Origin: Bacteroidales bacterium
Lineage (GTDB): Bacteria > Bacteroidota > Bacteroidia > Bacteroidales > UBA932
Assembly (NCBI GenBank): GCA_015060455.1
Contig: SUYM01000011.1
Coordinates: forward strand, 1-64,000
Reading direction: 5' to 3'
DNA: 64,000 nt
Numbering within the stretch: position 1 is the first letter of the stretch; each line of letters opens with the position of its first letter. This document shows positions 24,720-35,200 of the stretch, piece after piece. Both the position numbers and the translations under genes were made by a program. The notes under the pieces were generated by a model. The model searched no databases, had not been told where the DNA came from, and saw only the letters and a program-made list of their open reading frames with translations.

Positions 24720-27700
24720 AATGTCACTTCTTCTGTTCGTGCTTCTTTTGTTTTGAATGTCAGTATCGTCTGCCCCTGGTCATATATGACAGAAACATCG
24801 CAGCCCTTCCTGTCTGATATTTCCCATTCTCCCGCCAGACGCAGTCTGACTGTTGTCTCTTCGCATGGATTGTCGATCCACGTTCTGCCATAAACGCTCC
24901 TTTCCACCCTCTTTCCATACTCATCATATACCTCGTCAGCGGGACCTTCGTAGAGGGCGAGATCGGGGTTGCAGACACTCAGGGTCATGACACCCTCTAC
25001 CGTCGAATACATCACCATTGCCGGAGAACACCCGAGTATGGTTTCATCGACATCGCCTTCCTCGAACACCGCAAAAGCCCTGATTCCGGTGGCACGGTCA
25101 TATATTCCATGTACATCTGTATCATGTCTCAGGACTGAATAATGCTCTTTGGCGGCATATTCTTCAATCGCCAGAGGGTCATTGACCATCTTCATCTCTT
25201 CCGTAGTGCAGGGGAGCATACACATGTATTCATACCTGCCTCCCTTTACAATGTCACCATGATCGATGTATGCCTTTTCAAAGGCGCCCACTGTTTCGGC
25301 GTCGGTCTCTTCATGACGTGAGGTCTGATGACCTCTGTAAAATTGCACCTCTGCGCCTTTTACTATATATAATTCCCCTGAATGACTTGTGATTATGTTC
25401 TGAGCCTTATTTATGTAGTTCGGCATCATCTTAGGCGTCACTTCGCCTACATGGTTCTGGAACAGTGTAGTATGCACAGGAGCCCCCTCCAATGAGTTTT
25501 CTATATCGGAACCGAGACAGATGATCCTGTTTTCAATGGTGAAGAATGATTTCCGGGCTTTCAGTGTTCCGTTGTATTTGTCGTGCTCGTGCAGTTTCAT
25601 GGCAAATGCACCGCTGACACCCTTGTGGGTGACTCCGCCTGCAAACCACTCATCGGAGAGCAGCATTTCTTCATAACCTGAAAACTCATCTACATTTCTG
25701 ACATCGGCCTTCATGTCCTTCATAGGCAGCCATGCCGCAGTTGTGCCCGGAATATGCCGCCAGTCCCAGCCTTCCTGTGAGAATCCGCCTCCCACCTGCA
25801 TGCTTCCATGGGTGAGGTAACGCCCGTAATGGTTTGCCTGATTGTAGATTTCCGCAGACCATATGTATCTGCTGTGCCCTGCGACAGTCACCAGACGATG
25901 CTTATATCTGTGGGACATAGAGCAGTTGAATCCGAAGACCTTTGTCTCGTTGATTCTGGCCGATGCCTTTTTTATGCCGTTCTGACGTAGAAGAATTACA
26001 TTCCTGTGGACACCTTCAAATGATTCGACCAGTTTGTCCCTGTGCGGATTCCTCGCCTTTTGTGCAGGCAGAGCCAGATAGGCACCTGCAAGAGTGGAGT
26101 CTATCGTAGCCATTCCGTCCGGACTTCCAGCCATGGCGAGTCTGAAAAACTGGTCTCTTGCCAATGAACCCTTTCCGTCAGGATGTCTTCCTGACATGGC
26201 GAGAGGGTATTTGTCGCCATAGCAATAGAATTTCATTGCAAGGAGGGCCTGTTTGAGATTCCCGTGGCTTTCCTCCGAGATGGCAAGACCTGTGCGTGAC
26301 AGCATCCAGACGGCATTTACTGCGCCTTCAAAGCCTCCAACTGCGTATGCCGGATATGATTTTCTGTGGTGAATCACGCTGCCGTCCCTCTTGAAACATG
26401 GACGCAGACCTTCGGTGTATTTCATGCCGTTGTCTATCCAGCGGGAGAGCGCCTGCATATAGGCATATTTATAAGGTGTGTCTTCAAGCATGAGCACCGA
26501 AGCCATCCTGCCCATGAGGGAGGTGTTGAATGCGTCTATGTCCATGCCCGGCTCAGAGGGTGCCACCTTTATTTCACCCACTCCCGAGAACCATTCCATT
26601 GCCTGCTGAACCTGAGTGTCCAGTCCGGCTTCACGAAGCGCTTCCTGCATGATGACAGGACCGGTGTAGAAGTTCCTCATGCTGTAACCGAGGTGATGCA
26701 GAGTGCCTTGTGCGCTTCCTGCTGCAAATCCCTGGTCGAGCAGGTGTCTGGTAAGGTCGATGTATATCTTTGTGAATTCCGCCTTTTCTTCCGGATTCTG
26801 AGCCTGCGATGCGGCAACCGCTATTCTGAGAAGACGGTCATTCAGCGTGCGCAGCAACTGACCGTTCCTGTTGAATGTCTTTTTTGCATCTGTAATGCCC
26901 AGATTTATGAATGTCTCCCCATAACGGGTGAAATATATCGGCTTTCCTTTGATGGTGCCGTCCGGATTGGTGCTGATGCAGTAACTGCCGTAAATCTCTC
27001 TTGCCTTTTTCAGACTGAACGGCTTTATGTCTTCGGTGACTATCCTGATGAAACGCCTCTTGACAGTGTCCATGTCCCGGATATCGGCAGGGGTAAGCGC
27101 CTCTTTGGGCTGTATGTCGAGGTTGAGTTTCCAACTCTTGTTAAGGACAAGCCAGTGGTTGGTGGTCTTCTCGTTTATGAACGGAGCCTGCCAGTCCGGA
27201 GTGTGGTGGCGGATGTCCTGGAATGATGAAGGGATGATGCCGTCAAGATACAGCCTGCCCTTTTTCAGATCCTTAGATGCGCTTATCCTGATCTCGTCCA
27301 TTCCGGTTTCCGGAGTGCCCTGCATGTCCCTGTCGAATGCGACCCATGCACCCCTCCATCCGGCGAAGCCGAGTTTATAGGTGAAATGACAGCATTCCTT
27401 GCCGTTTTTCAGGAATGAGAATCTTAGATCTCCGTCAAGCACCTGAGGTGAATAAACCCAGAATACAAATGAAGATACCGATTTCTCCTTGGGATTAGGA
27501 TGTTTCGGAAGGTATGGGACTTCGCCTTTTATGGTGATTTCTGCCTTAGGACGATTCCATTCCCACATCAGTGAGCGGTGTCCGAGTTTATTGTGTTCAT
27601 CAGAGACGGACAGACGGGAACCTTTGCCTGCTGTCGCGTTTTCCACCCCGTCTTCGAATGATAATATCCCGTTGTCCCTTCCATAATCAGCGATTTGAGC

Positions 27701-27769
27701 CTCTGCCCTCCATGAAAAGAGGGTAGAGGCTGCAAGGCTGAAAATGATGGCTTTCGAGATAAGTTTCAT
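24707..27769 (-). CDS. PL8 chondroitin/hyaluronan lyase (chondroitinase ABC type)
   Basis: A 1020-residue secreted polysaccharide lyase with a signal peptide ending near FSWRAEAQ. Residues 30-190 resemble the chondroitinase N-terminal jelly-roll (FVFWVYSPQVLDGDLRFSFL, GWRGAWVAFDRDM). The alpha/alpha toroid follows to about 620. Catalytic residues fit PL8: His468 and Tyr475 in HHRKSYPAYAVGG (spacing 7, as in chondroitinase ABC I), and Arg528 in SGRHPDG. The beta-sandwich domains include FGFNCSMSHRYKHRLV and YEYMCMLPC. It cuts uronic-acid-containing glycosaminoglycans by beta-elimination. It overlaps GH88 by one base (TAATG) and the sulfatase by 13 bp. Family assignment is strong; substrate preference is inferred. 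Confidence 0.93.
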   Translation of the reverse strand: MKLISKAIIFSLAASTLFSWRAEAQIADYGRDNGILSFEDGVENATAGKGSRLSVSDEHNKLGHRSLMWEWNRPKAEITIKGEVPYLPKHPNPKEKSVSSFVFWVYSPQVLDGDLRFSFLKNGKECCHFTYKLGFAGWRGAWVAFDRDMQGTPETGMDEIRISASKDLKKGRLYLDGIIPSSFQDIRHHTPDWQAPFINEKTTNHWLVLNKSWKLNLDIQPKEALTPADIRDMDTVKRRFIRIVTEDIKPFSLKKAREIYGSYCISTNPDGTIKGKPIYFTRYGETFINLGITDAKKTFNRNGQLLRTLNDRLLRIAVAASQAQNPEEKAEFTKIYIDLTRHLLDQGFAAGSAQGTLHHLGYSMRNFYTGPVIMQEALREAGLDTQVQQAMEWFSGVGEIKVAPSEPGMDIDAFNTSLMGRMASVLMLEDTPYKYAYMQALSRWIDNGMKYTEGLRPCFKRDGSVIHHRKSYPAYAVGGFEGAVNAVWMLSRTGLAISEESHGNLKQALLAMKFYCYGDKYPLAMSGRHPDGKGSLARDQFFRLAMAGSPDGMATIDSTLAGAYLALPAQKARNPHRDKLVESFEGVHRNVILLRQNGIKKASARINETKVFGFNCSMSHRYKHRLVTVAGHSRYIWSAEIYNQANHYGRYLTHGSMQVGGGFSQEGWDWRHIPGTTAAWLPMKDMKADVRNVDEFSGYEEMLLSDEWFAGGVTHKGVSGAFAMKLHEHDKYNGTLKARKSFFTIENRIICLGSDIENSLEGAPVHTTLFQNHVGEVTPKMMPNYINKAQNIITSHSGELYIVKGAEVQFYRGHQTSRHEETDAETVGAFEKAYIDHGDIVKGGRYEYMCMLPCTTEEMKMVNDPLAIEEYAAKEHYSVLRHDTDVHGIYDRATGIRAFAVFEEGDVDETILGCSPAMVMYSTVEGVMTLSVCNPDLALYEGPADEVYDEYGKRVERSVYGRTWIDNPCEETTVRLRLAGEWEISDRKGCDVSVIYDQGQTILTFKTKEARTEEVTLCQK

Positions 27770-29079
27770 TATCTTATAGGGTTTTCTCCTTTTTCTACGC
27801 GTCCCTTTCTGATGAGCGCTTCAAGGAAATAGTAGTCTGCATAGTTGAGAGGGACGTCAATGTTATGACTTTTTGTGCGTCCTTTCTCAATGTTGAGGAG
27901 TGAATGCGGGAGACTGCCGACCGAATGCATGAAGAGGAAGCCGCCGTTCTCGCCGACCTTGGCTCTGTACGCCTCAGTTGACAGGCTTTCGATGGTCCTG
28001 TCTGCAATTTCCTTATAGAACTCATCCTTTGTGTGCCAGTAAAGTTCGTAAAGCGCCGAAGCGTTGATCGCTGCCGAGGATACGTCGCGGATCTCGGTAT
28101 ATTGTTTCGGTAATTCCTTGTCTTTGAGGTTCGGATAGAGGAATTCGTTTTCAGGAAGGGCATTTGCGAACTCGACCACGTCAAAGTCCCAGAGCGGAAC
28201 GAGATCCTCAGGCATGTTGTCTTCCTCTACGTAAAGATATTTTGCAACATCCTTGGCTCTTTGGAGGTATCTTTCCTCTCCCGTAAAGCGGTATGCCACA
28301 GTGAATCCATAGAGGGACCATGACTGACCGCGTGCCCAACGGGATTCGTCTGCGATACCCTGGGCAGTGTATTTTCCGCGGACTTCACCTGTCTCGTCAT
28401 TGTAGTCAACGACGTGATATGTACTGAAATCGTCGCGGTAGTGGTTCTTGAGGGTCTTGTCGGCGTGGCTCATCGCGATATTCCTGTATGTGTCGTCGCC
28501 TGTCATCTCACTGACCTTGAAGAAAAGTTCGAGGTTCATCATATTGTCGATGATCACAGGGCAATCCCAGCCTCTATGTGCCTGCCACTGTTTAGGATTG
28601 TCTGTATTCCAAGACTGAATGATGCCGGCAGCCGGACGGAAACGTGTGGCAAGGGATTTTGCAGTGTTCACCAGTACGGTGTCGTAGCCCGGGATGTTTT
28701 TCAGACGGAGACCGTTGCCGTAACTGTCATATACCATGAAGCCCACGTCGTGATGCCATTTGAGAAACTGGATGTCATGAAGGATTTCAGTGTGCTTCTG
28801 TGCCTTCTCCGCATACATTTCCTCCCCTGTCAGTTCGTACATGTACCAGAGTGTACCGGCAAAGAAGCCGCTCACCCAGTCGTCTGTCGGAACGAATTCG
28901 ATCTTGTCGAACTTGTATGTTGACGGAATCATTAAAGTATCGCCTTCCTCGGAGGCTTCAATCAGATAGGCGAGTTGGGCTTTTGCGTGTTCGATGTTTT
29001 CCCGGATGATGTCTGTCCTGTCTGTGCATCCGGCCGCGATGACCGACAGGAGCAGCAGTGAAATGAGTTTGTTCTTCAT
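27769..29079 (-). CDS. GH88 unsaturated glucuronyl hydrolase
   Basis: A 436-residue glycoside hydrolase that hydrates and cleaves the 4,5-unsaturated uronic acid left by the lyases. The two catalytic aspartates are visible as Asp111 in WHHDVGFMVYDSYG and Asp178 in CPVIIDNMMNLELF. Other family segments are ADESRWARGQSWSLYGF and PLWDFD. The N-terminus MKNKLISLLLLSVIAAGC carries a lipobox (Cys18), so it is anchored outside the cytoplasm. It is the first gene of the minus-strand operon, 52 bp behind a TAACTTTG promoter box and divergent from the second PL8 gene. Confidence 0.94.
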   Translation of the reverse strand: MKNKLISLLLLSVIAAGCTDRTDIIRENIEHAKAQLAYLIEASEEGDTLMIPSTYKFDKIEFVPTDDWVSGFFAGTLWYMYELTGEEMYAEKAQKHTEILHDIQFLKWHHDVGFMVYDSYGNGLRLKNIPGYDTVLVNTAKSLATRFRPAAGIIQSWNTDNPKQWQAHRGWDCPVIIDNMMNLELFFKVSEMTGDDTYRNIAMSHADKTLKNHYRDDFSTYHVVDYNDETGEVRGKYTAQGIADESRWARGQSWSLYGFTVAYRFTGEERYLQRAKDVAKYLYVEEDNMPEDLVPLWDFDVVEFANALPENEFLYPNLKDKELPKQYTEIRDVSSAAINASALYELYWHTKDEFYKEIADRTIESLSTEAYRAKVGENGGFLFMHSVGSLPHSLLNIEKGRTKSHNIDVPLNYADYYFLEALIRKGRVEKGENPIR

Positions 29080-29130
29080 GTTTATTATTTTGCTTGAAAT
29101 TGTTGTCTGTGCCAGTTTTCCCTAACAACG

Positions 29131-29234
29131 CAAAGTTATAAAATGTAATTAAAAAACCAAAAAAGAATAAAAATATAAGCCGGGGGGGGTAATTGTTTCA
29201 AATTGTAAGAAAATCAATAAAATTAGTATATTTG
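29131..29234. promoter_or_regulatory. Divergent promoters of the glycosaminoglycan PUL, with a G8 tract
   Basis: For the minus operon, TAACTTTG lies at 29138-29131. For the plus operon, TTG (29203-29205), a 21-bp spacer and TATATTTG (29227-29234) precede the PL8 ATG at 29263. Between them is an uninterrupted run of eight Gs (29182-29189), about 13 bp upstream of the plus -33 element, in otherwise AT-rich DNA. Such a tract could be a regulator site or prone to length change. Confidence 0.65.
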
Positions 29235-29262
29235 CATATTCGAATGATTTTATCTCTGAGAC

Positions 29263-32208
29263 ATGAGACGGTTTATATCGACAATACTTTTTTTATCTGT
29301 GGCATTGTGCTCTTATGCGGCCATGAATGCCCAATATACCTTCGAGTCAGGACTTCCTGATTTCATCAGCATCAACGGTGACGGAAAGGTGGAGTCCTCG
29401 CAGGAAAAATTCAAGGACGGCATGAGGTCAGTAAAGTTCTCATGGAACTCGCCGGCCGAACTGGTGTTCAGCAATTTTTCCGACATCAAGGCTTCCATGG
29501 AGGTCAACGGAGCAGGGCTCATGATGTGGATCTACAACACCCGTCCGATGAGTGAGCCGATAGTCTTCACCATCCTTGACTGGAACATGGAGGAGATATG
29601 CCATTTCGACTTCAATGCGGATTTCAAGGGTTGGAGGGCCATCTGGATAAAATACATAGACATGCTTTCTCCTTACGGTCACTATGGCGACAGGAAGCCT
29701 AAGGAAAGAGTGAAGGATGCGGCGGGAATGATAGTGAAGATGCCCTCTTCCGCGCAGACCGGTACCATATATATAGACAGGGTGACTTTCTCCAGGACAA
29801 AACTTCATAACCAGATAACTCCTGACCAGCAGATCCCGCAGAACAACTGGAATCTGGAAAGGGACATGTGGCAGTGGTGCCGTCTCTGGGAGTGGGAACA
29901 GTATGAGCCGTGGAAGGTGGAGACTGTGGGTGATTCCCAGGTACAGATGCTCGGAGTCGTGGAGCAGAGGATGGATGAATGGGCCGCCACAGGCAATCCT
30001 GGTCGGGAATACACCGCCGGTACGCTCATGGGACGCGTTAATGCCCATTTCGAGAAATATGGGATCAGGAGGCTTCCAGACGGTTCGGTCATCGGTGCAC
30101 CTCTTATGAGTGATGATGAGTTCAACCACGGGGCGGGGGAGATGAGGATAAGGTTCATTCAGGAGATAGTCTATTGGTGTGCCCTCGACTATTTATATAC
30201 CGGAAACACAGCCAATGTCCCTAAGGTGATCGAGGCTCTTGACCATGCTCTTGACCAGGGTTTTGCATACGGCAGCGGCTGGGGAACGAACCACCACTAC
30301 GGCTACCAGGTGCGTGACCTCTACAAGGGGGTCTGGATTCTCCGCAAGGAACTTTCCAAGGCACCGGACTGGAACGAATATGTCAGGGCTCTGACTTATT
30401 GGAGTGGCCTACAAGAGGCAAGGATGCCATACGAGCAGACCCGTGACGGTATTCTTGACGCATGGCACACTCTTCATAACGCCAAGGTCATCTCTGCGAT
30501 GCTCCAACCGACGGATGCGGAAAGATATGCAGCCATGAAGGCGCTCGGCGTATGGACGTCGGGGTCTCTCAGTTATACTGACGGAACGCTTGGAGGAATC
30601 AAGGTCGATGGAACATCCTTCCATCATGGCGGCCATTATCCGGGATATTCAGTGGGTGCTTTCGCTGTGCTCGGTGACTATTGTTTCTTTACGAAAGGAA
30701 CTGATTTCCAGATAGATGAGCCTGCGCGTAAGGTGTTCAAGCACACACTCCTGACCCTTATGGACTATACCAATCTCCGCGATTGGGGAATAGGAGTCTG
30801 CGGACGTCACCCTTTCAACGGTGCCATTCCTGAGAGGGATGTGACAGCCTATGCACGTCTGGCAATGTTGGGCGACCTCACAGGCAGCGGAATGAGCGTC
30901 GATCCTGACCTTGCGGGAGCATATCTGTATCTTCAAGGCAACGACAAGGAAATCCAGACGGCATTCAAGAAGGCCGGCATCAAGCCGAAAGGTCCTGCCG
31001 ACGGCTTCCGGGTATATAACTACGGTGCATTCGGTATCCACAGAAGGGGTGACTGGATGATGACCATAAAAGGCTACAACAGCGATGTCTGGAATGCTGA
31101 GATATATGCTGCCGACAACCGCTTCGGTCGTTATATAAGCAACGGTACTGCGCAGGTCATCGGTATAGGCGGCGCAGAGGAAAGCGGTTATACCCATGAG
31201 GGTTGGGACTGGAACAGATATCCGGGCGCTACCGGCATACATCTTCCGTTTGACCTGCTGGACAGCCCTGTCAAAGGTACTCTCATGGAGAGGAACGTAT
31301 CTCGATTCCCGGGAGTGTCTTCGTTGGAGGGGAAGAACGGCTGTCTTGCATTCACATACGTGGAGGCTGAAAGGGAGAGGTTCTGTGCTGGTGCAACCGC
31401 GACCAAGAGCGTGTTCTGTTTTGACAACAGGATTGTCCATATAGGAACCGGCATCACCAATACCTCGTCCTATCCGACAGAGACGACCATCTATCAGTTG
31501 AGGCTGAAAGAAAAGACCGAGGTCGTAGATATAAATGATGTCTATGCGGAGAGGTTCCCTTTTGCATATAAACATGACAGGAACGGTCAGGTCAATCTGA
31601 CAGACACAAAGGGTAACCTGTATATAATCAAGGACGGATATGGTCTGGTGGTGGAGAAACAGGCGCAGACATCTCCTCATGATACGAAGAAGAAAGCGGA
31701 TGCAAGCGGCAATTTCGTGACTGCCTACCTTGATCATGGGGTGTCTCCTAAGGAGGCCTCATACGAGTATCTTATGGTTGTGGGAGCGACTTCGAAGGAG
31801 GAAGGAAAATATACCAGGAAACTGCCATACACAGTGTTGCAGGCTGATAATGCTGCCCATGTGGTGAAGGATGATGTCACAGGCATCACAGCATACATAT
31901 CTTATAAGGGATACGGATCCGACAGGACCCTTGTTGCAGATGCAGCCGGGGAAATCATCGTCATGGAGCGTACAAAGGAGGACGGGTCGGTGGTGATGAG
32001 CATCTGCACTCCGGATCTTGGCATCACGAAGAAGGGATATACGACCACACAGCCGAGCCAGCCTCTTGTAAGGGAGGTGACTCTGAATGGGGAATGGAGG
32101 CTCAAAGGACAATATGACAATGTGACTGCGGCTGTCTCCGGAGGCAGGACCATAGTGACAGCGACCTGCATCCATGGGCAACCAGTTGAATTTGAAATAT
32201 ATAGATAA
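29263..32208 (+). CDS. PL8 chondroitin/hyaluronan lyase (second copy)
   Basis: A 981-residue secreted lyase (MRRFISTILFLSVALCSYAA then MNAQ signal). The N-terminal domain (LMMWIYNTRPMSEPIVFTIL, GWRAIWIKYIDM) is of the chondroitinase ABC type. The catalytic set is His455 and Tyr462 in HHGGHYPGYSVGAF and Arg515 in CGRHPFNG, again with spacing 7 and 53. YNYGAFGIHRRGDWMMTIKG and AEIYAADNRFGRYISNG lie in the beta-sandwich. The two PL8 proteins in the window are clearly different in sequence, so this is not a recent duplication; they may differ in endo/exo mode or sulfation tolerance. It is the first gene of the plus operon, 29 bp before susC. Confidence 0.93.
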   Translation: MRRFISTILFLSVALCSYAAMNAQYTFESGLPDFISINGDGKVESSQEKFKDGMRSVKFSWNSPAELVFSNFSDIKASMEVNGAGLMMWIYNTRPMSEPIVFTILDWNMEEICHFDFNADFKGWRAIWIKYIDMLSPYGHYGDRKPKERVKDAAGMIVKMPSSAQTGTIYIDRVTFSRTKLHNQITPDQQIPQNNWNLERDMWQWCRLWEWEQYEPWKVETVGDSQVQMLGVVEQRMDEWAATGNPGREYTAGTLMGRVNAHFEKYGIRRLPDGSVIGAPLMSDDEFNHGAGEMRIRFIQEIVYWCALDYLYTGNTANVPKVIEALDHALDQGFAYGSGWGTNHHYGYQVRDLYKGVWILRKELSKAPDWNEYVRALTYWSGLQEARMPYEQTRDGILDAWHTLHNAKVISAMLQPTDAERYAAMKALGVWTSGSLSYTDGTLGGIKVDGTSFHHGGHYPGYSVGAFAVLGDYCFFTKGTDFQIDEPARKVFKHTLLTLMDYTNLRDWGIGVCGRHPFNGAIPERDVTAYARLAMLGDLTGSGMSVDPDLAGAYLYLQGNDKEIQTAFKKAGIKPKGPADGFRVYNYGAFGIHRRGDWMMTIKGYNSDVWNAEIYAADNRFGRYISNGTAQVIGIGGAEESGYTHEGWDWNRYPGATGIHLPFDLLDSPVKGTLMERNVSRFPGVSSLEGKNGCLAFTYVEAERERFCAGATATKSVFCFDNRIVHIGTGITNTSSYPTETTIYQLRLKEKTEVVDINDVYAERFPFAYKHDRNGQVNLTDTKGNLYIIKDGYGLVVEKQAQTSPHDTKKKADASGNFVTAYLDHGVSPKEASYEYLMVVGATSKEEGKYTRKLPYTVLQADNAAHVVKDDVTGITAYISYKGYGSDRTLVADAAGEIIVMERTKEDGSVVMSICTPDLGITKKGYTTTQPSQPLVREVTLNGEWRLKGQYDNVTAAVSGGRTIVTATCIHGQPVEFEIYR

Positions 32209-32237
32209 TCTGAATAAGAACACTAATCAATGATGAT

Positions 32238-35200
32238 ATGCAGAAACTGACCGGATTTTTAGCAGCATTGCTGATGCTTGTGGGCGGATTTACCATGTCT
32301 GCCCAGTCAATCGGCATTACAGGCCGTGTAGTCGATGCTTCAGGCGAACCGCTTATTGCAGTTACCGTCTATGAGGACGGGAATACGGCAGGCGGTACAC
32401 TTACGGACATCGACGGTAATTACGCATTGAACGTATCTTCCGCCAAATCTTCGATCGTGTTCTCCTGTCTTGGATTCGCCGAGCACAAGGAGATTGTCGG
32501 ATTGAGGAAGACCATCAACGTGACATTGAAGGAGGAGTCCTTGTCCATTGATGCCGCAGAGGTGGTCAGCGTCGGTTACGGCACAGTCGCAAGACGTGAC
32601 CTGACAGGATCTGTCAGCAAGGTGGATATGGGAGAGATCATGAAGGCTCCTGTGACCAATTTCGATCAGGCGCTTACAGGAAAGGTTGCAGGCGTGGTCG
32701 TTACCACTTCCGACGGTGCTCTTGGTGCCGAGGCTAATATTACTATCCGTGGTAACAACTCCCTGACTCAGAGCAGTGCGCCTCTTTACATCATTGACGG
32801 ATTCCCTACCGAGAGTTCGATGGCGACAGCCCTCAATGCAGCCGACATAGAGTCCATCGATGTCCTCAAAGATGCTTCTGCCACAGCCATCTACGGCGCC
32901 CGCGGTGCAAACGGTGTCATTGTGATCACCACAAAGCAGGGTACTGAGGGCAAGCCTAAGGTGAATTTCTCCGCAAGTTGGGCGATGAACAGGATTGCCA
33001 ACAAGGTGGATCTGATGAACGGAGTTGAGTTCGTGGAATTGCAGAATGAAATCTTTGGTGCATCGCTGGGAACGAACACATATCTGAAACCGGGTGCTGC
33101 CGATGAGGCTGCCGGGATCACCTCATATACTCTTGATGATTATAACAATCCGGCCATGTGGAACGACTGGCAGGACCAGATCTATCGTACAGCATTGGTC
33201 CAGAACTACAATATATCTGTATCAGGAGGAAGCAAGGAAGCCGGCAACAGATATAATATCAGTCTTTCCGCCGTGGATCAGGACGGTATCATCGTCAAGT
33301 CCAATTTCCAGAGATATCAGGGCAAGATCAACTTCCAGCAGAAGTTCGGCAAGAAGGTGACGCTGGATGTGCTCGCCAACTATTCAAGAGCCATCACAAA
33401 CGGCGTCACACCTACTGACGCGCAGGCATCTTCTTCTGCAACAGGCTGGCTCATGTACTCGGTGTGGGGCTATCGCCCTGTCAAGCCTAAGTCACAGTGG
33501 CAGGTCGATGCAAACGGCAATTATATCAATAATGATGTGGATTTTGCTGTGGATGACGAGGTTGCAGGAGCATCTGACTACCGTTTCAATCCGGCGAAGA
33601 CCGTACGTAACGAATACAGAAAGACCATAGTCGATTATCTTAACGCAAATGCGGGAATCACATGGGAAATCATTGATGACCTCAAATTGAAGATCACAGG
33701 CGGATATACCATGAACAAGCGCAGAAGAGAGGAGTTCAACGGGTCGGAGACCTATACCGGTAATCCAAAGTCATCGTCAGGCAAGGGCATCAACGGTGGA
33801 ATTTATTGGTACAACAAGACTTCGTGGGTAAACGAGAACACTCTCACATACACAAAACGTTTCAACCGCAAGCACAATTTCCAGTTCCTTGCTGGATTTA
33901 CCATGCAGGGGGAGACATACGATTACAAGGGAACCGCTGCGACACAGATGACCAATGAGTCTCTCGGGCTTAATGGTCTTCATACTGGTAAGTATCAGAC
34001 AGTTTCGCCATGGCAGTATGACTGGACCATGATGTCGGGACTGTTCCGTGTGAATTATAATTATAAATATAAGTACTATCTTACTGCCTCGATGCGAGCG
34101 GACGGCTCTTCAAAGTTCCCTAAAGGCAACAGATGGGGATATTTCCCTTCTGTGGGCGCGTCATGGAACATCAACCGCGAGGACTGGCTGAAAGACAAGC
34201 CATGGCTTTCAAATGCCAAACTTCGTGCGTCATGGGGCTTGACCGGTAATAACCGTACACAGACGCCATACGACTATTATGCACAGATATCTACGTTGCC
34301 GGGAGACAAGAACTCCAATGACTATGTGTTCGGCGGTACTCCGATCTCAGGATACTCTCCATCCAAAATGGAAAATGTGAATCTGAAATGGGAGACAACC
34401 GAGCAGTGGAACGTAGGATTGGACTTCTCCGTTTTTGACAGCCGCATTAAACTTACCGCTGACTGGTATCTCAAGAACACCCGTGACCTTCTTCTTCAGG
34501 CGACTCTTCCGTCATCGTCGGGATTTACTTCTGCAATGCTCAATATCGGATCGATGCAGAACCAGGGCTGCGAGTTCACTCTTGATCTTGTTCCTATTCA
34601 GAAGAAGAACTTTACCTGGAATATGAACTTCAACATTGCGATGAACCGCAACAAGGTTACTGCGCTGACAAACGACCAGTATTCGCTCTTGCGTACTGTT
34701 TCGTGGGATCAGAAGTTCAACAGCCAGGATGCTTATATCACTCAGGTCGGCAAACCATCAGGAATGATGTACGGATTCATCTATGAAGGAACTTATAAGG
34801 AGGAAGATTTCAACGGTTCTCTCCTGAAGGACAATGTTCCGTCACTGACGACTGTGACACGTTCCGATGTCCGCCCGGGAGACCCTAAATACAGGGATAT
34901 CAACAAAGATGGTGTGATCGATGATAATGACCGCACGATCATCGGTTGCGGACAGCCTCTTCATACGGGCGGTTTTGGCAACACCTTCAATTTCTATGGC
35001 TTTGATGTGAACATATTCTTCTCATGGAGTTATGGAAATGATATTCTTAATGCAAACAGACTATATTTTGAAAGCGGTCTGACAAAGCATACCAATCAGT
35101 TCAAGTCATACAAGAACAGATGGACACCTGAAAACAACAGAAGTGACATTCCGAGAGTTGCTGCCAACGGTATGACTGTATATTCGTCAAGAGTTGTGGA

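Noticed and set aside
26366..27226. 286-codon plus-strand ORF antisense to the PL8 lyase
   Set aside because: It has no recognisable domain and lies opposite a well-supported catalytic gene; GC-rich codon structure explains the open frame.
30649..31737. 362-codon minus-strand ORF antisense to the second PL8 lyase
   Set aside because: Same reason: it is a shadow of a confirmed lyase gene with no family motif or start signal.
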